A stretch of DNA of 64,000 nt from Paenibacillus stellifer (GTDB lineage Bacteria > Bacillota > Bacilli > Paenibacillales > Paenibacillaceae). Location of the stretch: the NCBI RefSeq assembly GCF_000758685.1, contig NZ_CP009286.1, positions 2,758,501-2,822,500 of the forward strand, written 5' to 3'. This document shows, piece after piece, positions 59,974-64,000 of the stretch (positions within the stretch are counted from its first letter, which is position 1; the number at the start of each line of letters is the position of its first letter). The notes below the pieces were generated by a model. It had not been told where the DNA came from. It made no database searches and saw only the letters and a program-made list of their open reading frames with translations. The position numbers were made by a program, and so were the translations under genes.

Positions 59974-62673
59974 TTGTTGTGGAATCTCAAGATTCGCGGC
60001 AAGATTGCAGTGGGCTATTTCATGATTGTTCTGCTGTTGGGCCTATTTCTCCTCATCGTACAGGGACGCATCAAAGAACTGGAGAAGGAGACCGAACTGC
60101 TGAGCGGGCATGATATGCATGTGAATGAGCTTATTGACAAAATCGAGAAGAACGTCCTTGATATGGAGACAGGCCAGCGGGGCTTTGCGCTTACCGGCAA
60201 TGAGTCTTATCTGGTTCCTTATAACGAGGGGAATGAGGACTGGCAGGAGAATTTTGCCGACCTCAAGGGAATGATAACCGATGCTACTCAATTGGAGAAT
60301 CTGGAGAACATACGGGACAACATCAAGCTGTGGATTGAGGAGGCTGGCCAGCCTGTAGTCCAGAATAAACAACAGGGCCATGACGATGAAGTTGCCTCAT
60401 ACTTTCAGGCGGATACAGGCAAAGCCATCGTTGATCAAATCCGAAGCCAGTCGGACAGGTTCCGCGAAATTGAAGCCGGGAAGACCGCTGAGCGGGTAGT
60501 CGAGCTTAAAGACCGGAATCAGGAACTGTTCCTGACGATGTATGTGCTCTGGACGCTGGTCGCACTGGCTTCCATCATAGCGAGCACGATGATCTCGGGT
60601 GGAATAGTCAGGGCCATGAAGGATGTCATCGCCATGATACAGGGCATATCGGAGGGGCGCAGCTTAAAGACGCGATTGAATGTCAGCACTAAAGATGAGA
60701 TTAATGACCTTGTCGAGACGACGAACCGGCTTCTTGACAAGGTAGAAAAAGAACAGATTGCCAGTGAACGGATTACGGGCATGTCGCTTAAGCTTCAGGA
60801 GAAGACGGATATCTACTCGTTATGCGATACCTTCCTCTACCGTCTGGCGACTATGCTGGAATTCCAGTTTGGCGCCATCTATGTCGCGCGGGAGAACGAG
60901 GACGAACTGACGAAGATCAGCGCGTATGCCGGAGGCGAGGGGAGAAACGGGGTCGGACGGGAACGAATCAAATGGGGGGAAGGACTGGTTGGACAGTGTG
61001 CGCAGGATCAGCATTTGATCCATTTGTCCGATCTGCCGGATTATTATATTCCGATCCAATCAGGGCTTGGCGTCACCCCGCCCCGTCAGCTTATCATTGC
61101 GCCGGTGTTATTCGAAGGACGAACAGTCGCCGTAATCGAAACGGCATCCCTGACCCAGTGGCCGACTGCTGATCTTGAACTTCTAAGGAAACTCGTAGAG
61201 CTGTTCGGGGTGTCGGTCAATTCCGTAACGACACGTTCAAAAATTCAACAGCTGTACAATGAGGCCCAGATTATGAATGAGGAGCTTCAGACGCAGTCAG
61301 AGGAGCTTCTTGCCCAGACGCATGAGCTGATTAATTTGAACGGCAAGCTTGAGAATCAGAAACGGGTAGCCGAGAATACAGCGGCCGAACTTGAGACAAC
61401 GAACTTTGAGCTAGAACGAAGCTCAAAATACAAATCCGAATTTCTGGCCAATATGTCGCATGAACTGCGGACCCCGCTCAACAGCATGCTGCTGCTCTCC
61501 CAACTGCTGACCGAGAACCCCAGCGGCAACCTGACGGAAGAGCAGCGATCCTTCGCCTCCGTCATTCATTCTTCCGGCTCGGATCTTCTTGCCATCATCA
61601 ACGATATTCTTGACCTGTCCAAGGTTGAAGCCGGAAAAATGCAAATCGAAATGAGCGCCGTGAATTTGACGGAATTCCCTTCCGTGTTCCAGGGATATTT
61701 CGGAAAGACCGCCGAAGCCAAGCATTTGGATTTCAGCGTGATTCTGCATCCCGAGATTCCGGATCTGTTCTATACGGATGAAATGCGGCTGCATCAAATA
61801 TTGCGGAACCTGCTCTCCAATGCCTTTAAATTTACGGAGAAGGGAGAGGTTCGTCTTGAAATATCGAGACGGCAGGATTTCCGATCCGAGGAATATACCC
61901 GGGAGGGTCCGGTGCTGGCCTTCGATGTTATCGATACGGGAATCGGCATCCCGCCTGAGAAGAGCGAGCTGATCTTCGAAGCTTTTCAGCAGGCAGACGG
62001 CTCGACGGCCAGAAAATTCGGCGGTACAGGACTTGGATTGTCCATTTCACTTCAGCTCGCCCGGCTGCTCCGCGGTCATCTGTCATTGGAAGGCAGACCG
62101 GAAGGAGGCAGTATATTTACGCTGTATTTACCACTGCATGAGGAGCCTTGGGACCCTGAAGAACGGCCGGCGGCAGCAGATGGCCACAGTGAGTCTGATG
62201 AACAGGGATCAGCAGATGGGGAAAGAGAGAGCAGAAGCGACTGGAATCAAGACGCAGGGTATGAGGAGAATTCTGACGGCAGCACGTTTTTTGCGGGTGC
62301 GACTGTCCTCATCGTGGATGACGATCAGCGGAATCTGTATGCTCTCTCGCAGAGGCTCGAAGGATACGGTATGCGGGTGCTGACCGCCCAAAGCGGCTTT
62401 GAATGTCTGGAGAAGGTGAGGAGCACTTCCGCGATCGATTTGATCCTGCTCGATATCATGATGCCGGTTCTGGATGGATATGATACGTTGTCCATACTTC
62501 GTGACGAGATGCAGCTTCACGAACTGCCGATAATCGCAGTATCCGCCAAGACTATGAAAGAAGAGCGCCAGCGTTGTCTGGCCGCCGGGGCTTCGGATTT
62601 CATCAGCAAGCCCGTGCAGTTCCGGGAGCTTATACGGATTATGCGGTATTATCTTCGCGATCGCGCGGCTTGA
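59974..62673 (+). CDS. hybrid sensor histidine kinase (CHASE3-HAMP-GAF-HisKA-HATPase-REC)
   Basis: An 899-residue membrane sensor. Membrane segments at about 10 to 28 and 188 to 210 enclose a CHASE3 domain (NVLDMETGQRGFALTGNESY). HAMP (about 212 to 262) is followed by GAF (about 285 to 415), a coiled coil, and the kinase core with phospho-acceptor His496 in MSHELRTPLNS and ATP-lid motifs NAFKFTEKGE, DTGIGIPPEK and GGTGLGLSIS. A polar linker leads to a receiver with Asp827 in LLDIMMPVLDG. No separate response regulator is next to it. The TTG start has GGAGG upstream. Confidence 0.93.
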   Translation: MLWNLKIRGKIAVGYFMIVLLLGLFLLIVQGRIKELEKETELLSGHDMHVNELIDKIEKNVLDMETGQRGFALTGNESYLVPYNEGNEDWQENFADLKGMITDATQLENLENIRDNIKLWIEEAGQPVVQNKQQGHDDEVASYFQADTGKAIVDQIRSQSDRFREIEAGKTAERVVELKDRNQELFLTMYVLWTLVALASIIASTMISGGIVRAMKDVIAMIQGISEGRSLKTRLNVSTKDEINDLVETTNRLLDKVEKEQIASERITGMSLKLQEKTDIYSLCDTFLYRLATMLEFQFGAIYVARENEDELTKISAYAGGEGRNGVGRERIKWGEGLVGQCAQDQHLIHLSDLPDYYIPIQSGLGVTPPRQLIIAPVLFEGRTVAVIETASLTQWPTADLELLRKLVELFGVSVNSVTTRSKIQQLYNEAQIMNEELQTQSEELLAQTHELINLNGKLENQKRVAENTAAELETTNFELERSSKYKSEFLANMSHELRTPLNSMLLLSQLLTENPSGNLTEEQRSFASVIHSSGSDLLAIINDILDLSKVEAGKMQIEMSAVNLTEFPSVFQGYFGKTAEAKHLDFSVILHPEIPDLFYTDEMRLHQILRNLLSNAFKFTEKGEVRLEISRRQDFRSEEYTREGPVLAFDVIDTGIGIPPEKSELIFEAFQQADGSTARKFGGTGLGLSISLQLARLLRGHLSLEGRPEGGSIFTLYLPLHEEPWDPEERPAAADGHSESDEQGSADGERESRSDWNQDAGYEENSDGSTFFAGATVLIVDDDQRNLYALSQRLEGYGMRVLTAQSGFECLEKVRSTSAIDLILLDIMMPVLDGYDTLSILRDEMQLHELPIIAVSAKTMKEERQRCLAAGASDFISKPVQFRELIRIMRYYLRDRAA

Positions 62674-62720
62674 ACAACGCTGCGCAACACGGACGAATAT
62701 TGAATCTCCAAATGTAAAAA

Positions 62721-62766
62721 AAGAACCGCGCAAGCGTCGTTACCGGGTAACGCGTGCGCGGTTCTT
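62721..62766. terminator. bidirectional terminator between kinase and epimerase genes
   Basis: AAGAACCGCGC (62721 to 62731) pairs with GCGCGGTTCTT ending at 62766. The inner part GTTACC/GGTAAC pairs too. On the minus strand it runs into a T tract, so it best serves the epimerase gene. Confidence 0.8.
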
Positions 62767-62769
62767 GAT

Positions 62770-63657
62770 CTATTTGCGGAATTCAGAATCGATCGAGGCG
62801 ATAAGGGAGGGGAGGTATTCAGGCAGCTCGAGAAAAGCAAACCCTGCTGTCTGAGCGTACGTCGTATCCATATACCAGGACCCCTCAATCCCAAACGGCG
62901 ATGCATCCTCCTCTGGAGTTTCGCTTCGCACATCCGCTTTAATTCCAATCTCGCGTTCGAGCATGGCAATAACTTCACCGATTGACACGGTCCCGTCCGA
63001 GCAAGCATTGACTGGACCAGTCAATTTGCTCCGTCCGAGCCCATCCAGGAAATCGGCCGCTTCGTCCGACGTAATAAAAGAAATGCGGGCGTCCAGATTC
63101 GGTACGCCGATCGGAATACCATTTCGGATATGTTCGATATGAAAATGAAGGCGTCTAGTATAATCGTCCGTTCCAAGCACGATCGGGAACCGGACAGCCG
63201 AGACCGGGAAACCGCTCTGCTGCAGCAGAACTGCTTCGGCGAGCCGTTTGCCTTCCTGATAGGTGAAATCATCTCTGTCGCCGCGGCGTATCGGGTAACG
63301 GTATGGATCGAATACCGCTTCGGTCAACGCTTCAGGACTTGGATCATAGACGGACATGCTGGAAGTAAGTATGTATTTTGCGGTTCGATCTTTGAACAGG
63401 TTTTGCGCGGCCAACGCATCGTTCGGCGAGTAGCAAATATTGTCATACACAACATCCCAGGATGAATTGCCGAGCACATCCTCCAATTGCTGCGGATCGG
63501 ACCGGTTCGCTCGCAGCCGTCTTACCTTGTCACCGAAATCGTCAGGGGCATTCCCTCGTGTTAACAGGGTCACACGGTTATCCGGCTGCCCAATCAGCCG
63601 GCTGACCAGCTTTTTGCCGAAGAACCGGGTTCCTCCAAGCACCAATATTTCTCTCAA
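62770..63657 (-). CDS. NAD-dependent epimerase/dehydratase family protein
   Basis: A 295-residue extended short-chain dehydrogenase. The TTG at 63657 follows AAGGAGGAGATTCAAG and gives MREILVLGGTRFFGKKLVSR, the usual Rossmann start; the frame from 63687 adds ten unlikely residues. The YILTSSMSVYDPSP strand and the YQEGKRLAEAV (YxxxK) catalytic pair are present. The GGTRFFG form resembles reductases acting on nucleotide sugars or isoflavone-like compounds; the substrate is unknown. Confidence 0.88.
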   Translation of the reverse strand: MREILVLGGTRFFGKKLVSRLIGQPDNRVTLLTRGNAPDDFGDKVRRLRANRSDPQQLEDVLGNSSWDVVYDNICYSPNDALAAQNLFKDRTAKYILTSSMSVYDPSPEALTEAVFDPYRYPIRRGDRDDFTYQEGKRLAEAVLLQQSGFPVSAVRFPIVLGTDDYTRRLHFHIEHIRNGIPIGVPNLDARISFITSDEAADFLDGLGRSKLTGPVNACSDGTVSIGEVIAMLEREIGIKADVRSETPEEDASPFGIEGSWYMDTTYAQTAGFAFLELPEYLPSLIASIDSEFRK

Positions 63658-63760
63658 CTTGAATCTCCTCCTTGTTCGTATATTCATACAGTTCGCTAGT
63701 TTGGTATACTCATCATAATGGAAACGTTTGGTGGAATAAATAGGATACGGAGGCGATATT

Positions 63761-64000
63761 ATGGAAGAATCGAAAAAAGCACTAATTGTGATCGACGTTC
63801 AGGAAGGGATGTTCTCTGAACCTGATATGAAGCTCTATGATGAAGAGGGTGTGATGAACCGGATTCAGGGTTTGCTTGAACGCGCGCGACATGCGGGAGT
63901 ACCTGTCATTTACATTCAGCACACCGAAGACGAGGGAGAATATTCGAGGGGTGTGCCGACCTGGGAGATCAGCGCCAGAATCAAACCGCTGCCAGGAGAG
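63761..64000 (+). CDS. isochorismatase-family cysteine hydrolase (5' part, cut by the window end)
   Basis: The first 80 residues are visible. The frame is preceded by GGAGGCGATATT and begins MEESKKALIVIDVQEGMFSE, with the catalytic Asp in VIDVQ typical of isochorismatase-like hydrolases. The helix ARHAGVPVIYIQHTEDEGEY follows as expected. The Lys and Cys of the triad lie beyond the window. The substrate cannot be told. Confidence 0.88.
   Translation, partial: MEESKKALIVIDVQEGMFSEPDMKLYDEEGVMNRIQGLLERARHAGVPVIYIQHTEDEGEYSRGVPTWEISARIKPLPGE

Overview
The window looks like a chromosomal segment of a Paenibacillaceae bacterium, most likely Paenibacillus. This rests on the conserved Bacillales order rsmD-coaD-ylbJ-sepM(ylbL)-tmcAL(ylbM)-yceD-rpmF followed by fapR-plsX-fabH-fabD-fabG-acpP-fabF-rnc, on low-GC-Gram-positive ribosome binding sites, frequent GTG/TTG starts, and proteins such as FapR, YlbJ and an Rtp-like terminator protein. 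The species is not identified.

Region 1 (1 to about 12.5 kb) is a degraded prophage or phage-satellite segment that begins left of the window. It carries an excisionase-like protein, a replisome-organizer-like protein, a tandem ArpU-type regulator, an XRE regulator, many small orphans and one large structural gene, a 969-residue tail tape measure. No capsid, portal, terminase, baseplate or lysis gene is visible. Right after the tape measure a start of a lost gene abuts an inverted fragment of a DUF3102 gene, which marks a deletion or rearrangement. The right part holds duplicated leaders, two paralogous tiny proteins, a tRNA-like sequence and iteron-like repeats.

Region 2 (12.7 to 25.7 kb) is core: rRNA methylation, CoA synthesis, sporulation and protease genes, ribosomal protein L32, and the complete FapR-controlled fatty-acid synthesis operon, ending with RNase III.

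Region 3 (25.7 to 42.1 kb) separates rnc from smc, which are neighbours in Bacillus subtilis. It holds a STAS protein plus an unusual KAS III-like protein, then the most striking system: a Cys-type formate dehydrogenase (fdhA), two HycB-like polyferredoxins, a two-cluster [FeFe]-hydrogenase catalytic subunit, moaA, aspA and all three H-cluster maturases (hydF, hydG, hydE) plus fdhD. The combination FdhA + two HycB + HydA matches soluble hydrogen-dependent CO2 reductase (HDCR) or formate:hydrogen lyase of acetogens, delivered here as one cassette with its cofactor genes. An IS110-family element has entered the operon between hydA and the second hycB; its long upstream non-coding end is a candidate for a bridge-RNA gene.

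Region 4 (42.2 to 64 kb) resumes the core: smc, a GNAT acetyltransferase, ftsY with a polymorphic-looking 8-bp tandem repeat in its 3' UTR, an ATP-grasp/alpha-E/transglutaminase operon, an SDR oxidoreductase, a CPBP protease, a DUF1992 protein, gluQRS, hrpB, a YflT-like stress protein, an Rtp homologue, a DivIVA-domain protein, a hybrid histidine kinase, an NAD-dependent epimerase and the start of an isochorismatase-family hydrolase cut by the window end.
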